From Stenotrophomonas sp. SAU14A_NAIMI4_8 (lineage in GTDB: Bacteria > Pseudomonadota > Gammaproteobacteria > Xanthomonadales > Xanthomonadaceae): DNA of 64,000 bases. Where the stretch lies: the NCBI RefSeq assembly GCF_003086695.1, contig NZ_CP025999.1:3120189-3184188 (forward strand), given 5' to 3'. Made by a program: the position numbers and the translations under genes. Positions 54,072-63,498 of this stretch are shown one piece after another. How positions within the stretch are numbered: the first letter of the stretch is position 1; each line of letters opens with the position of its first letter. The notes under the pieces are model-generated. The model ran no database searches. It saw nothing but the letters and a program-made list of their open reading frames with translations, and was not told the origin of the DNA.

Positions 54072-54748
54072 TTGGAATCCAGTTGTTCAAGGACGGCCGC
54101 AGCCGCCTGTTGTTCGGCAATCCGCCGCGAGGAGCCTTCGCCCTCGATGCTGGCGGCGGGGTCGGCTACGTTGCAGCGTACCCGGAAGTGCTTGGCGTGG
54201 TCGTCACCGGATTCTGACACCAGTTCGTACTGCGGCAACGCCTTCTGTCGGGCCTGCAGCCATTCCTGCAGGCGGGTCTTGGGGTCCTTTTCCGGGCGCC
54301 CGGTGGCCGGCAGCGCCTCCATGGAGGCACTGAACCAGGGCAGCACCACCGTGCGGCAGGCCTCGAAGCCCCCATCCAGGTAGATCGCAGCCACCACCGC
54401 TTCCACGGCGTCGGCCAGGATCGAGTCGCGGCGGTGCCCGCCGGACTTCATTTCGCCGGCGCCCAGGATCAGGCGCTCGCCCAGCTGCAGGGTGCGCGCG
54501 ATCACCGCCAGCGCCTCTTCCCGCACCAGCGCGGCGCGGGCGCGGGTCAGCGCGCCCTCGTCGGCCTTGGGCCAGCGGTGGTACAGGGCCTCGGCCACCA
54601 TCTGGTTGACGATGCTGTCGCCCAGGAATTCCAGGCGCTCGTTATGCGGCGCACCGGCACTGCGATGGGTCAGCGCCTGCTTCAGCAGGGCCGGATCGCG
54701 GAAGCTGTGACCGATCAGGTCACCACGTTGGAAAGGTTTATTCGGCAC
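54068..54748 (-). CDS. rnc: Ribonuclease III
   Basis: A 226-residue double-strand RNA nuclease. The catalytic motif [11 protein letters not shown] is near residues 38-48, with a second acidic site [17 protein letters not shown]-terminal double-strand RNA-binding domain (about 155-226) follows. It processes rRNA precursors and regulates mRNA. ATG 54748 lies 11 bases inside the stop region of the preceding DUF4845 gene. Confidence 0.97.
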   Translation of the reverse strand: MPNKPFQRGDLIGHSFRDPALLKQALTHRSAGAPHNERLEFLGDSIVNQMVAEALYHRWPKADEGALTRARAALVREEALAVIARTLQLGERLILGAGEMKSGGHRRDSILADAVEAVVAAIYLDGGFEACRTVVLPWFSASMEALPATGRPEKDPKTRLQEWLQARQKALPQYELVSESGDDHAKHFRVRCNVADPAASIEGEGSSRRIAEQQAAAAVLEQLDSK

Positions 54749-55121
54749 CGCTACGGGTCAGGTCCTGGGTCGATTCAAACTTGCCAACCACGTCCAGGTT
54801 GCCGACCAGCGGGCGGCGCACTTCGTAGTTGACGGTAAGGGTCCAGCCGCCATCGCGTCGGGCGAACTTGACGTTGGCCGGCTTCACGTTGTCCGAGTAG
54901 TTGATGTACAGCCGCTTGAAGAACAGGTCCTGGATCTGCGCCGGCGCCATGGTGCCCACGTTGGGCTCGGCCGCCAGGCTCTTCATGGCCGAACGCACCG
55001 AGTAGTACTCCTGGTACATCGGGAACAGCTTCATGCCGATGTACAGGAAGAACCCGACCACGGCCAGTACGACCAGGAACGAGGTCAAAGTCATGCCGCG
55101 CTGCGTGTTCATCGTCTTCAT
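54738..55121 (-). CDS. DUF4845 domain membrane protein
   Basis: A 127-residue protein with one N-terminal membrane segment ([21 protein letters not shown], pseudopilin-like start GMTLTSF) and a periplasmic DUF4845 domain. It sits between lepB and rnc, its usual place in gamma-proteobacteria, and overlaps rnc by 11 bases. Function unknown. Confidence 0.9.
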   Translation of the reverse strand: MKTMNTQRGMTLTSFLVVLAVVGFFLYIGMKLFPMYQEYYSVRSAMKSLAAEPNVGTMAPAQIQDLFFKRLYINYSDNVKPANVKFARRDGGWTLTVNYEVRRPLVGNLDVVGKFESTQDLTRSGAE

Positions 55122-55162
55122 GGCGTTTCTCCCCAGATACGCGAATGGATGTGAAGTCAGTT

Positions 55163-55957
55163 TCAGTTGATGCCCGAACCGATACGCGACGGTTCGAAGC
55201 CGTCCTTGCAGAACCAGCCCGAGCAGTTCAGCCAGATCAGGAAGGCCTTGCCGCGCAGGTTTTCTTCCGGCAGCAGGCCCCAGAACCGGCCGTCGTCGCT
55301 GTTGTCGCGATTGTCGCCCATCACCAGATATTTACCAGCCGGCACGGTCCACTGGCCCTGGCCGCGCGGGAAATCGGTCTCCAGCACGGTATGGGTCCGG
55401 CCCGGCAGGTGCTCGACCAGCAGGTTGGCGCCTTCGCCCTGGCCACGGTGGCCGGCGTAGATGCCCTTGTTGTCATACTTCAGCGCTTCGCCGTTGAGGG
55501 TGACGCTGTCGCCGTCGAAGGACACCGTATCGCCCGGCACGCCGATCACGCGCTTGATGAAGTTCTCGCCCTTGGCCGGGTCGTTGTCGCTGTGGCCGGG
55601 GAAGTGGAACACCACCACGTCGCCGCGCGAGGGCTCGCCCACCGGCACGAACTTGGTGTTGCTGATCGGCAGGCGCAGGCCGTAGGAGAACTTGTTGACC
55701 AGGATGAAATCGCCGATCAGCAGGTTGGGCATCATCGAGCTGGACGGAATCTTGTACGGCTCGGCAATGAAACTGCGCACCACCAGCACGATGGCCAGCA
55801 CCGGGAAGAAGGCGCGAGAGTAATCCACCAGCACCGGCTCGGTGTCGAGCAGGCCGGCGCGCTGGGCACGGCGCTTGGCGAAGTACAGCTTTTCGGCAAG
55901 CAGGATCAGGCCCGAGGCCAGGGTCAGTACGACCAGGAGGATCTCAAACAGTTTCAT
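55163..55957 (-). CDS. lepB: Signal peptidase I
   Basis: A 264-residue membrane serine protease with an N-terminal membrane segment, the catalytic Ser in PSSSMMPNLLIGDFI and the Lys in ENFIKRVIGVPGD. The C-terminal GDNRDNSDDGRFWG is box E. It cleaves Sec and Tat signal peptides at the periplasmic face. The gene is 54 bases after lepA. ATG 55957. Confidence 0.97.
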   Translation of the reverse strand: MKLFEILLVVLTLASGLILLAEKLYFAKRRAQRAGLLDTEPVLVDYSRAFFPVLAIVLVVRSFIAEPYKIPSSSMMPNLLIGDFILVNKFSYGLRLPISNTKFVPVGEPSRGDVVVFHFPGHSDNDPAKGENFIKRVIGVPGDTVSFDGDSVTLNGEALKYDNKGIYAGHRGQGEGANLLVEHLPGRTHTVLETDFPRGQGQWTVPAGKYLVMGDNRDNSDDGRFWGLLPEENLRGKAFLIWLNCSGWFCKDGFEPSRIGSGIN

Positions 55958-56011
55958 TCAGGGTCCTTTGCAACGTCACCGGACGAACGGCCCCGAAGGG
56001 CCGCTGCGGGC

Positions 56012-57820
56012 TTACTTGTTGTCCATCTGCAGCACGGCCAGGAAGGCTTCCTGCGGAATTTCCACGCGGCCGACCTGCTTCATGCGCTTCTTGCCTTCCT
56101 TCTGCTTTTCCAGAAGCTTCTTCTTGCGCGAAACGTCGCCACCATAGCACTTGGCCAGCACGTTCTTGCGCATGGCCTTGACCGTGGTGCGGGCGATGAT
56201 CTGCGAGCCGACGGCGGCCTGGATGGCCACGTCGAACTGCTGGCGCGGGATCAGGTCCTTCATCTTCTCGCACAGCTCGCGGCCGCGGCGGTCGGCATGG
56301 CTGCGGTGCACGATCAGCGACAGGGCGTCGACCTTGTCACCGTTGATCAGCACGTCCACGCGCACGAACGGGCCGGCATCGAAGCGCACGAAGTGGTAGT
56401 CCAGCGAGGCATAGCCACGGCTGACCGACTTCAGCTTGTCGAAGAAGTCCAGCACCACTTCGGCCATCGGCAGCTCGTAGCTGATCTGCACCTGGCTGCC
56501 CAGGTAGTTGATGCCGATCTGGCTGCCGCGCTTTTCTTCGCACAGTTTGATGATGTTGCCGATGTACTCCTCGGGCGTGAGCACGTTGGCGCGGATGATC
56601 GGCTCGCGGATCTCTTCCACATGGTTCACCGGCGGCAGCTTGGCCGGGTTGTCCATGTTGATGATGGTGCCGTCGGTCTTCAGGACCTCGTAGACCACCG
56701 TCGGCGCGGTGCTGATCAGGTCCAGGTTGTATTCGCGCTCCAGGCGCTCCTGCACGATTTCCATGTGCAGCATGCCCAGGAAGCCGCAGCGGAAACCGAA
56801 GCCCATGGCTTCGGAACTTTCCGGCTCGAAGCGCAGCGCGGCGTCGTTCAGGCGCAGCTTGTCCAGCGCTTCGCGCAGGTCCGGGTAGTCCTCGGCATCG
56901 ACCGGGAACAGGCCGGCGAACACGCGCGGCTGCATTTCCTGGAAGCCCGGCAGCGGCTTGGGCGCCGGATCGGCGGCCAGGGTGAGGGTGTCGCCCACCG
57001 GTGCGCCGTGCACGTCCTTGATGCTGGCGGTGACCCAGCCCACTTCACCGGCACGCAGCGCCGGCAGCACTTTCCGCTTCGGCGTGAAGACGCCGACGTT
57101 GTCGACCTGGTGGGTACGGCCGGTGGACATGACCTGCAGCTTGTCGCCGGCCTTGATCTGGCCCTGCATGACGCGCACCAGCGAGACCACGCCCAGGTAG
57201 TTGTCGAACCAGGAATCGATGATCAGCGCCTGCAGCTTGTCGGTGTCGCGCGGCTGCGGTGCCGGAATGCGGTGCACGATGGCTTCCAGCACGTCCTGCA
57301 CGTTCAGGCCGGTCTTGGCACTGACCGGCACGGCGTCGGCGGCGTCGATGCCGATCACGGCCTCGATCTCGGCCTTGGCGCGTTCGATATCGGCGGTGGG
57401 CAGGTCGATCTTGTTGATGACCGGCACCACTTCCAGGCCCTGCTCGACGGCGGTGTAGCAGTTGGCCACCGACTGCGCTTCCACGCCCTGGGCGGCATCG
57501 ACCACCAGCAGCGCGCCTTCGCAGGCGGCCAGCGAACGGCTGACTTCATAGGAGAAGTCGACGTGGCCGGGGGTGTCGATGAAGTTCAGGTGGTAGGTCT
57601 GCCCATCCTTGGCCAGGTACGGCAGCGACACCGACTGGGCCTTGATGGTGATGCCACGCTCGCGCTCGATCGGGTTGGAGTCGAGCACCTGCGCTTCCAT
57701 CTCGCGGGCCTGCAGGCCGCCACAGAGCTGGATGATGCGATCGGCCAGCGTGGACTTGCCGTGGTCGACGTGGGCAATGATGGAGAAGTTGCGGATGTTC
57801 CGCATCGAATCAGAAGACAT
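56012..57820 (-). CDS. lepA: Elongation factor 4 (LepA)
   Basis: A 602-residue translational GTPase. G1 is AHVDHGKST and G3 is DTPGHVD, followed by the NKID-type G4. The LepA-specific C-terminal domain ends before [16 protein letters not shown] and [16 protein letters not shown]. It back-translocates stalled ribosomes or assists initiation. ATG 57820 ([11 protein letters not shown]); ATG 57805 is an alternative. It is at the head of the lep-rnc-era part of the operon. Confidence 0.97.
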   Translation of the reverse strand: MSSDSMRNIRNFSIIAHVDHGKSTLADRIIQLCGGLQAREMEAQVLDSNPIERERGITIKAQSVSLPYLAKDGQTYHLNFIDTPGHVDFSYEVSRSLAACEGALLVVDAAQGVEAQSVANCYTAVEQGLEVVPVINKIDLPTADIERAKAEIEAVIGIDAADAVPVSAKTGLNVQDVLEAIVHRIPAPQPRDTDKLQALIIDSWFDNYLGVVSLVRVMQGQIKAGDKLQVMSTGRTHQVDNVGVFTPKRKVLPALRAGEVGWVTASIKDVHGAPVGDTLTLAADPAPKPLPGFQEMQPRVFAGLFPVDAEDYPDLREALDKLRLNDAALRFEPESSEAMGFGFRCGFLGMLHMEIVQERLEREYNLDLISTAPTVVYEVLKTDGTIINMDNPAKLPPVNHVEEIREPIIRANVLTPEEYIGNIIKLCEEKRGSQIGINYLGSQVQISYELPMAEVVLDFFDKLKSVSRGYASLDYHFVRFDAGPFVRVDVLINGDKVDALSLIVHRSHADRRGRELCEKMKDLIPRQQFDVAIQAAVGSQIIARTTVKAMRKNVLAKCYGGDVSRKKKLLEKQKEGKKRMKQVGRVEIPQEAFLAVLQMDNK

Positions 57821-57982
57821 AGGTGGCGGCGGCGCGCGGCGTCGTCAGGGTAACGGTGGATTATCGCATGCCCGGGGCCAGCCCGCTTGGGCGCGCTCGC
57901 GGGGCGGCTGGAAATGGCCGAAGCCCCGCCAGAGCGGGGCTTCGGGGGAATGCCAGGGCCGCCAGGGGAGGCCGTGAAGGCC

Positions 57983-59515
57983 TTACTGGCCGGCCTTGAC
58001 CGCCACGAAGGCGCTGTTGCCGCTGTTGGCACGCACCAGCAGCAGGACCACGTCGCCCTTCTTGTAGCCGGACAGCGCGCGGTTGAGCGCGTCGACACGA
58101 CCCACCGGGGTATTGCCGACACGCAGGATGACCATGCCCGGCGCCAGGCCGGCATCGCGGGCACTTTCACCCTTGACCCCGGTAATGCGCACGCCCTCGC
58201 CCGCATCCAGGCCGAGCTGCTTGCGCTGCGGGGCGGTCAGCTCGGTCACGTCCAGGCCCAGCAGGGCGTTGGCACCGGTCTGCGGGGGCGCATCCGCGTC
58301 GGCGGTGGACGTACCACGGCCGTCGGCCTGGCCGTCTTCGGTCAGCGCGGTCAGGGTGGCGCTGAGCTCACGCGGCTTGCCGTCGCGGTAGACCACCAGG
58401 GTCACCTTGCTGCCCGGCGCCATGGCACCGATCAGCGGCGGCAGATCGGACCAGGTGTTGACCGCGCGGCCATTGACCGAGCGGATCACGTCACCCAGTT
58501 GCACACCGGCCTTGGCCGCGGCGCTGCCCGGCACGATCTGGTTGACCAGGGCGCCACGGCTGTCGGGCAGGCCCAGGCCCTGCGCCTTGAGCGAATCGAC
58601 CTGCTCGACCACCGCACCCAGCTGGCCACGGGTGACCTTGCCACTCTTCTTGATCTGCTCGACCGCGCTCATCGCCAGGTCGATCGGGATCGCGAAGCTG
58701 ATGCCCATGTAGCCGCCCGAGGCGGAGAAGATCTGCGAATTGATGCCGACTACTTCACCGCGAGTGTTCAGCAGCGGGCCACCGGAATTGCCCTGGTTGA
58801 TCGCCACGTCGGTCTGGATGAAGGGCACGTAGCGCTGGTCCGGGCCACCGGTGCTGCGGCCGAGCGCGCTGACGATGCCCGCGGTGACCGAGTGGTCCAG
58901 GCCGAACGGCGAACCGATCGCGACCACCCACTGGCCCGGCTTCAGGGTATTGGAATCGCCCAGACGCACGGTCGGCAGGTTCTTGCCTTCGATCTTCAGC
59001 AGGGCCACGTCGTACTGCTGGTCGCTGCCGACCACCTTGGCGGTGAACTCGCGGCTGTCACCCAGCTTGACCTTCACATCGCTGGCATCGGCCACCACGT
59101 GGTAGTTGGTCAGCACATAGCCGTCGGGCGAGATGATGAAGCCCGAGCCCATTCCACGGCCCTTGATGCTGGGCCCGCTGTCGCCCCCACCCTGGCCCGG
59201 CATCGGGAAGTCGGGGCCGAAGAAGCGGCGGAAGAATTCGGGCATCTCGTCGTCGCCGGGGCCCATGCCGCCGCGCGCCTGGCGGTTCTGGCGCACGATG
59301 GTGGTATCGACGTTGACCACGCCCGGGCCGACCTGTTCGACCAGGTTGGTGAAATCAGGCAGGCCACTGACCAGCGGCTGCGCCGGTGCGCGGGGGGCGG
59401 CGGCCGCTGCGGCCGGCTGCGCCGGGGCGGCCGGTGACGGCGCCTGCGCGCAGGCCATCAACGGCAGGGTCATCACCAGCAGGCCCATGGCATGGGTACG
59501 GAATCGGGCAGTCAT
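57983..59515 (-). CDS. mucD: DegP/MucD-type periplasmic serine endoprotease
   Basis: A 510-residue HtrA-family protease. Signal sequence LLVMTLPLMACAQA (with a lipobox-like MAC); protease domain with His in NYHVVADA, Asp in QYDVALLKI and Ser in GNSGGPLLN; two PDZ domains (about 285-375 and 415-505). It degrades misfolded envelope proteins and, with RseA, helps sense envelope stress. It is third in the rpoE-rseA-mucD block. ATG 59515 has GGAGG upstream at 59525-59529. A 57920-57943 hairpin (GAAGCCCCGC/GCGGGGCTTC) lies beyond the stop. Confidence 0.93.
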   Translation of the reverse strand: MTARFRTHAMGLLVMTLPLMACAQAPSPAAPAQPAAAAAAPRAPAQPLVSGLPDFTNLVEQVGPGVVNVDTTIVRQNRQARGGMGPGDDEMPEFFRRFFGPDFPMPGQGGGDSGPSIKGRGMGSGFIISPDGYVLTNYHVVADASDVKVKLGDSREFTAKVVGSDQQYDVALLKIEGKNLPTVRLGDSNTLKPGQWVVAIGSPFGLDHSVTAGIVSALGRSTGGPDQRYVPFIQTDVAINQGNSGGPLLNTRGEVVGINSQIFSASGGYMGISFAIPIDLAMSAVEQIKKSGKVTRGQLGAVVEQVDSLKAQGLGLPDSRGALVNQIVPGSAAAKAGVQLGDVIRSVNGRAVNTWSDLPPLIGAMAPGSKVTLVVYRDGKPRELSATLTALTEDGQADGRGTSTADADAPPQTGANALLGLDVTELTAPQRKQLGLDAGEGVRITGVKGESARDAGLAPGMVILRVGNTPVGRVDALNRALSGYKKGDVVLLLVRANSGNSAFVAVKAGQ

Positions 59516-59594
59516 CGGACGGCAACCTCCGGATCGGATGGAAAACGGGAGAGGCGCCCCGCCGGCGGCGGGGCGTGGACCGGCGCGCTCCAGG

Positions 59595-60464
59595 TCAGTC
59601 GCGCGGGCGGGGCGGCGTCGGCAGATCGTCCTGCAGGCGCGGCTCGAAGGGATAGAACGCGGCGCCAGCGGACGCGGCCGGGAGGCTGGCGTTGAGGGCG
59701 CTGCCGCCGGCCGGGGCCAGGCTGGACTTCGGCCAGGGCCGTGCCTGCAGGCTGCCGACATCGCCGAAGGGCAGATGGCGCGTGTTGGCGGCGGGCACCG
59801 ACGGCGCCAGCGGCACCGCAGCCGTGGCAACGGCGCGCTGCGGCGCCTCGTCACGCTGGGCCACGCGCGCGGCCTGCTGGCTGCGGGTGGCACTGGCGCG
59901 GCGGGCATCCTGGCGGCGGCTGGCGGCCATGGCCACCGCCGGCACAGCGGCAACGGCCATCGCGGCGCTGTCCACCGACGCTTCGGTTACCGGCGCGGCA
60001 GCCGGCGCCAGTTCGGCCTGGCTGGCCACCACCTGCGGGGCCGGGGCTTCGCCAGGTGCGGGGGTCTGCAGCTTTTCGCCGCCCATGAACAGGGCCACGG
60101 CGGCCACCGAGGCCGCCAGTGCGGCACCGCCGCCCCAGGCACGCCAGCCCGTGCGACGCACCTGCCGGCGCGGTTCCGCCACCGGCGCGGGTTCGGCGGC
60201 AATCGCCGCGGCCACGCGTTCACTGAAACCGGCCGGGGCCAGCAGCGAGGCCTGGCCACGCATCACATCGCCCAGCAGCTGCCAGCGTTCCTGGCAGCCG
60301 GCCAGTTCCGGATCATGTTCCATGCGGCGCAGCAGGAAGCGCGCCTCGTCGGCGCCCAGCTCGCCATCGACCAGGGCCGACAGCTGTTCGCGATGGCGCT
60401 GGTCCAGGCGCTGCCCGGCCGGGGATTGATGGTTCTGCGATTCGTTCAACGGGTTACTGGTCAT
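59595..60464 (-). CDS. rseA: Anti-sigma-E factor RseA-like
   Basis: A 289-residue protein with an N-terminal RseA domain (QLSALVDGELGADEARFLL, residues 27-45), a single membrane segment AALAASVAAVALFMGG (about 115-130) and a long Ala/Pro-rich periplasmic part. It holds sigma-E inactive until proteolysed under envelope stress. The stop-to-start overlap with rpoE is ATGA (60461-60464). The extended Ala/Pro tail is longer than in E. coli RseA. Confidence 0.88.
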   Translation of the reverse strand: MTSNPLNESQNHQSPAGQRLDQRHREQLSALVDGELGADEARFLLRRMEHDPELAGCQERWQLLGDVMRGQASLLAPAGFSERVAAAIAAEPAPVAEPRRQVRRTGWRAWGGGAALAASVAAVALFMGGEKLQTPAPGEAPAPQVVASQAELAPAAAPVTEASVDSAAMAVAAVPAVAMAASRRQDARRASATRSQQAARVAQRDEAPQRAVATAAVPLAPSVPAANTRHLPFGDVGSLQARPWPKSSLAPAGGSALNASLPAASAGAAFYPFEPRLQDDLPTPPRPRD

Positions 60465-61081
60465 ACGCGGCTCTTCTCGCGGGTGGCGCTGCCGATGTCC
60501 AGCAGCGGCCGGAGTTCAGTGTCGATCGCCTCGCGCGCCCGGAAGATCCGCGAACGCACGGTGCCGATCGGGCACCCCATCTTCTGCGCGATTTCCTCGT
60601 AGCTCAGGCCTTCCACCTCGCGCAGGGTGATCGCCGACCGGAGTTCTTCCGGCAGCGCGTTGACGGCCTTCATCACCGTCTGTTCCAGTTCCTGGCGCAT
60701 CAACTCGCGTTCGGGCGTGTCGGTGTCGCGCAGACGGGTGCCGCTGTCGAACTGCTCGGCATCACCGATGTCGATGTCATCGGTGGGCGGGCGTCGATTG
60801 TGTGAAGCCAGGTAGTTTTTGGCAGTGTTCACGGCGATCCGATGCAACCAGGTTGAGAACTGGGCGTCGCCGCGGAAGCTTCCAATGGCGCGATAGGCGC
60901 GCATGAAAGTGTCCTGGGCCACGTCCTGACATTCGCTCCAGTCGGCGATGTAGCGACCGACAAGGGCCACCACGCGATGCTGGTACTTGCGCACCAGGAC
61001 ATCGAACGCGGCGCTCTCGCCGTGCTGCACGCGCCGGACCAGTTCCAGATCCAGCTCCTGTGGTGTTTCAACCTCGGCCAT
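60461..61081 (-). CDS. rpoE: Extracytoplasmic function sigma factor RpoE
   Basis: A 206-residue sigma factor. Region 2 is QHRVVALVGRYIADWSECQD with the linked DTFMRAYRAI; region 4 has LRSAITLREVEGLSYEEIAQ and CPIGTVRSRIFRAREA. Heads the rpoE-rseA-mucD envelope-stress operon. ATG 61081 is preferred to a GTG twelve bases upstream that overlaps the GGAG ribosome site. Confidence 0.95.
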   Translation of the reverse strand: MAEVETPQELDLELVRRVQHGESAAFDVLVRKYQHRVVALVGRYIADWSECQDVAQDTFMRAYRAIGSFRGDAQFSTWLHRIAVNTAKNYLASHNRRPPTDDIDIGDAEQFDSGTRLRDTDTPERELMRQELEQTVMKAVNALPEELRSAITLREVEGLSYEEIAQKMGCPIGTVRSRIFRAREAIDTELRPLLDIGSATREKSRV

Positions 61082-61121
61082 GAGGGGCCGCACTCCTGTC
61101 AGCCCAACCGACGTCGGGCAA

Positions 61122-61148
61122 TGAGACTGCCAATCCCGGGAAAAGTTC
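61122..61148 (-). promoter_or_regulatory. Sigma-E-type promoter upstream of rpoE
   Basis: On the minus strand GAACTT (61143-61148) is followed by 16 bases and TCTCA (61122-61126), close to the sigma-E consensus GAACTT-N16-TCTGA. It lies 41 bases before the rpoE start and would give autoregulation. Read by eye. Confidence 0.6.
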
Positions 61149-61315
61149 AGTCGCCGATCACCCGGCGCCGCACCAGCTTTTAACCACCGTTCCGCTAGCG
61201 TCCGGTTCCACGGCCATGGATCCGGGGTCGCCTACCCCTCCTATTGGGATTTGACGCGGGGGAAACAACCTCTGGATCATAGCCGCTTCTCCATACACAA
61301 CCGGATGGAACGTCC

Positions 61316-63379
61316 ATGCTCTCAGGCTTCGATGGGCTTCGCTTCAGCCACTGGCACCCCGAAATCCGTGAAGACGGCGTGGTGGTCCTTACCCTGGATC
61401 GTCAGGACACCAGCGTCAACGCGATGTCGCAGGACGTGCTGCTGGAACTGGGCGACCTGCTCGAACGCATCGCCCTGGACCCGCCCAAGGGCGTGGTGAT
61501 CCAGTCGGCGAAGAAGGCCGGCTTCATTGCCGGTGCCGACCTGAAGGAGTTCCAGGAGTTCGACCGCCGCGGCACCGTGAACGATGCCATCCGCCGCGGC
61601 CAGTCCACCTACCAGAAGTTGGCCGAGCTGCCCTGCCCCACCGTGGCGGCCATCCATGGCCACTGCCTGGGCGGCGGTACCGAACTGGCGCTGGCCTGCC
61701 GCTACCGTGTGGCCTCCAATGACAGCAGCACCCGCATCGGTCTGCCGGAAACCCAGCTGGGCATCTTCCCGGGCTGGGGCGGCAGCGCGCGACTGCCGCA
61801 CCTGGTGGGTGCGCCGGCGGCGATGGACCTGATGCTGACCGGGCGCACCCTGTCGGCCTCGGCAGCGCGTGGCATCGGCCTGGTCGACAAGGTGGTGGCA
61901 CCGGCCGTGGTGCTCGATACCGCCGTGGCGCTGGCCCTGTCCGGCACTACCCGCCCGTTCAAGCAGCGCGCGACCGCATGGGCGACCAATACCTGGTTGG
62001 CGCGCACGCTGCTGGCACCGCAGATGGTCAAGCAGGTGGCGCGCAAGGCGAAGAAGGACCAGTACCCGGCGCCGTACGCACTGATCAGCACCTGGCAGCG
62101 CAGCGGCGGCAAGCCGATCCAGGCACGCCTGGATGCCGAGCGCCGCGCGGTGGTGAAGCTGGCCAGCACGCCGACCGCGCGCAACCTGATCCGCATCTTC
62201 TTCCTGACCGAGCGCCTGAAGGGCCTGGGCAGCGGTGATTCCGGCATCCGCCACGTGCACGTGGTCGGCGCCGGCGTGATGGGCGGCGACATTGCTGCCT
62301 GGGCCGCCTACAAGGGCTTCGAGGTGACCCTGCAGGACCGCGAGCAGCGCTTCATCGACCCGGCCATGGAGCGCGCGCAGGCGCTGTTTGCCAAGAAGGT
62401 GCGCGACGAGAGCAAGCGCCCGGCGGTGGCCGCGCGACTGCGTGCCGACCTGGAGGGCAACGGCGTGGCCGAAGCCGATCTGGTGATCGAGGCCATCATC
62501 GAGAACCCCGAGGCCAAGCGTGCGCTGTACCAGACGCTGGAACCGAAGATGAAGCTGGACGCCCTACTGACGACCAACACCTCGTCGATTCCGTTGGTGG
62601 AACTGCGCGACCACATCCAGCGCCCGGCGCAGTTTGCCGGCCTGCACTACTTCAACCCGGTGGCGCAGATGCCGCTGGTGGAAATCATCCACCACGACGG
62701 CATGGCACCAGAAACCGAGCGCCGCCTGGCCGCGTTCTGCAAGGCGCTGGGCAAGTTCCCGGTGCCGGTGGCCGGCAGCCCGGGCTTCCTGGTCAACCGC
62801 GTGCTGTTCCCGTACATGCTGGAAGCGGCCACCGCCTATGCCGAAGGCATTCCGGGCCCGGTGATCGACAAGGCCGCGGTGAAGTTCGGCATGCCGATGG
62901 GGCCGATCGAGCTGATCGATACCGTGGGCCTGGACGTGGCTGCCGGCGTGGGCCGTGAACTGGCCCCGTTCCTGGGCCTGCAGATTCCGGCGGCGCTGCA
63001 GACGGTAGAACCGGACAAGCGCGGCAAGAAGGACGGCCAGGGCATCTACACCTGGGAAAACGGCAAGCCGAAGAAGCCGGACGTGGCCAGCAACTACCAG
63101 GCCCCGACCGATCTGGAAGACCGCCTGATCCTGCCGCTGTTGAACGAGGCGGTAGCCTGCCTGCACGAAGGCGTGGTGGCCGATGCGGACCTGCTGGATG
63201 CGGGTGTGATCTTCGGCACCGGTTTCGCCCCGTTCCGTGGCGGCCCGATCCAGCACATCCGCGCGGTGGGTGCCGATGCGATCGTCGAGCGGCTGAAGGC
63301 GCTGCAGCAGCGCCACGGCGACCGCTTCGCCCCGCGCCCGGGCTGGGACAACCCCGCCCTGCGCGAACCGGTGGTGTGA
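61316..63379 (+). CDS. Multifunctional fatty acid beta-oxidation protein (enoyl-CoA hydratase/3-hydroxyacyl-CoA dehydrogenase)
   Basis: A 687-residue FadB/FadJ-type enzyme. The N-terminal crotonase part has AGFIAGADLKEF and HGHCLGGGTELALACRYR (residues about 65-140). The dehydrogenase part begins near residue 318 with HVVGAGVMGGDIAAWAA, continues with TNTSSIPLVEL, and has the C-terminal helical domains. It hydrates enoyl-CoA and oxidises 3-hydroxyacyl-CoA with NAD. A TTGACG box at 61251 is a possible -35 element. Divergent from rpoE. Confidence 0.93.
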   Translation: MLSGFDGLRFSHWHPEIREDGVVVLTLDRQDTSVNAMSQDVLLELGDLLERIALDPPKGVVIQSAKKAGFIAGADLKEFQEFDRRGTVNDAIRRGQSTYQKLAELPCPTVAAIHGHCLGGGTELALACRYRVASNDSSTRIGLPETQLGIFPGWGGSARLPHLVGAPAAMDLMLTGRTLSASAARGIGLVDKVVAPAVVLDTAVALALSGTTRPFKQRATAWATNTWLARTLLAPQMVKQVARKAKKDQYPAPYALISTWQRSGGKPIQARLDAERRAVVKLASTPTARNLIRIFFLTERLKGLGSGDSGIRHVHVVGAGVMGGDIAAWAAYKGFEVTLQDREQRFIDPAMERAQALFAKKVRDESKRPAVAARLRADLEGNGVAEADLVIEAIIENPEAKRALYQTLEPKMKLDALLTTNTSSIPLVELRDHIQRPAQFAGLHYFNPVAQMPLVEIIHHDGMAPETERRLAAFCKALGKFPVPVAGSPGFLVNRVLFPYMLEAATAYAEGIPGPVIDKAAVKFGMPMGPIELIDTVGLDVAAGVGRELAPFLGLQIPAALQTVEPDKRGKKDGQGIYTWENGKPKKPDVASNYQAPTDLEDRLILPLLNEAVACLHEGVVADADLLDAGVIFGTGFAPFRGGPIQHIRAVGADAIVERLKALQQRHGDRFAPRPGWDNPALREPVV

Positions 63380-63389
63380 GTTGGTAGGC

Positions 63390-63498
63390 CGGGCCTGCGG
63401 CCCGGCACCCGCAGAGGCAATAGCAACAGCCGGCTCTGGCTTTTCTGTTTGCTGGGCGGGGCGGTGTGCGCTGGCAGGACACGCCGTAAACCCGTCCA
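63390..63498 (-). repeat. Long-stem composite element G, truncated by an insertion sequence
   Basis: Left part only: remnant microsatellite (GGCAATAGCAACAGCC), then an arm at 63455-63479 of the same family as A and E, then CACGCCGTAAACCCGTCCA, which is the reverse complement of the loop end of element A. At 63499 the sequence switches abruptly to an IS3-type end. The matching right arm would lie beyond the inserted element. Confidence 0.65.

Noticed and set aside
52290-54383. 697-codon frame antisense to recO, era and rnc
   Set aside because: Shadow of three conserved genes; its N-terminal part runs through a repeat.
55145-57853. 902-codon frame antisense to lepB and lepA
   Set aside because: Both sense genes are highly conserved; the frame is a shadow.
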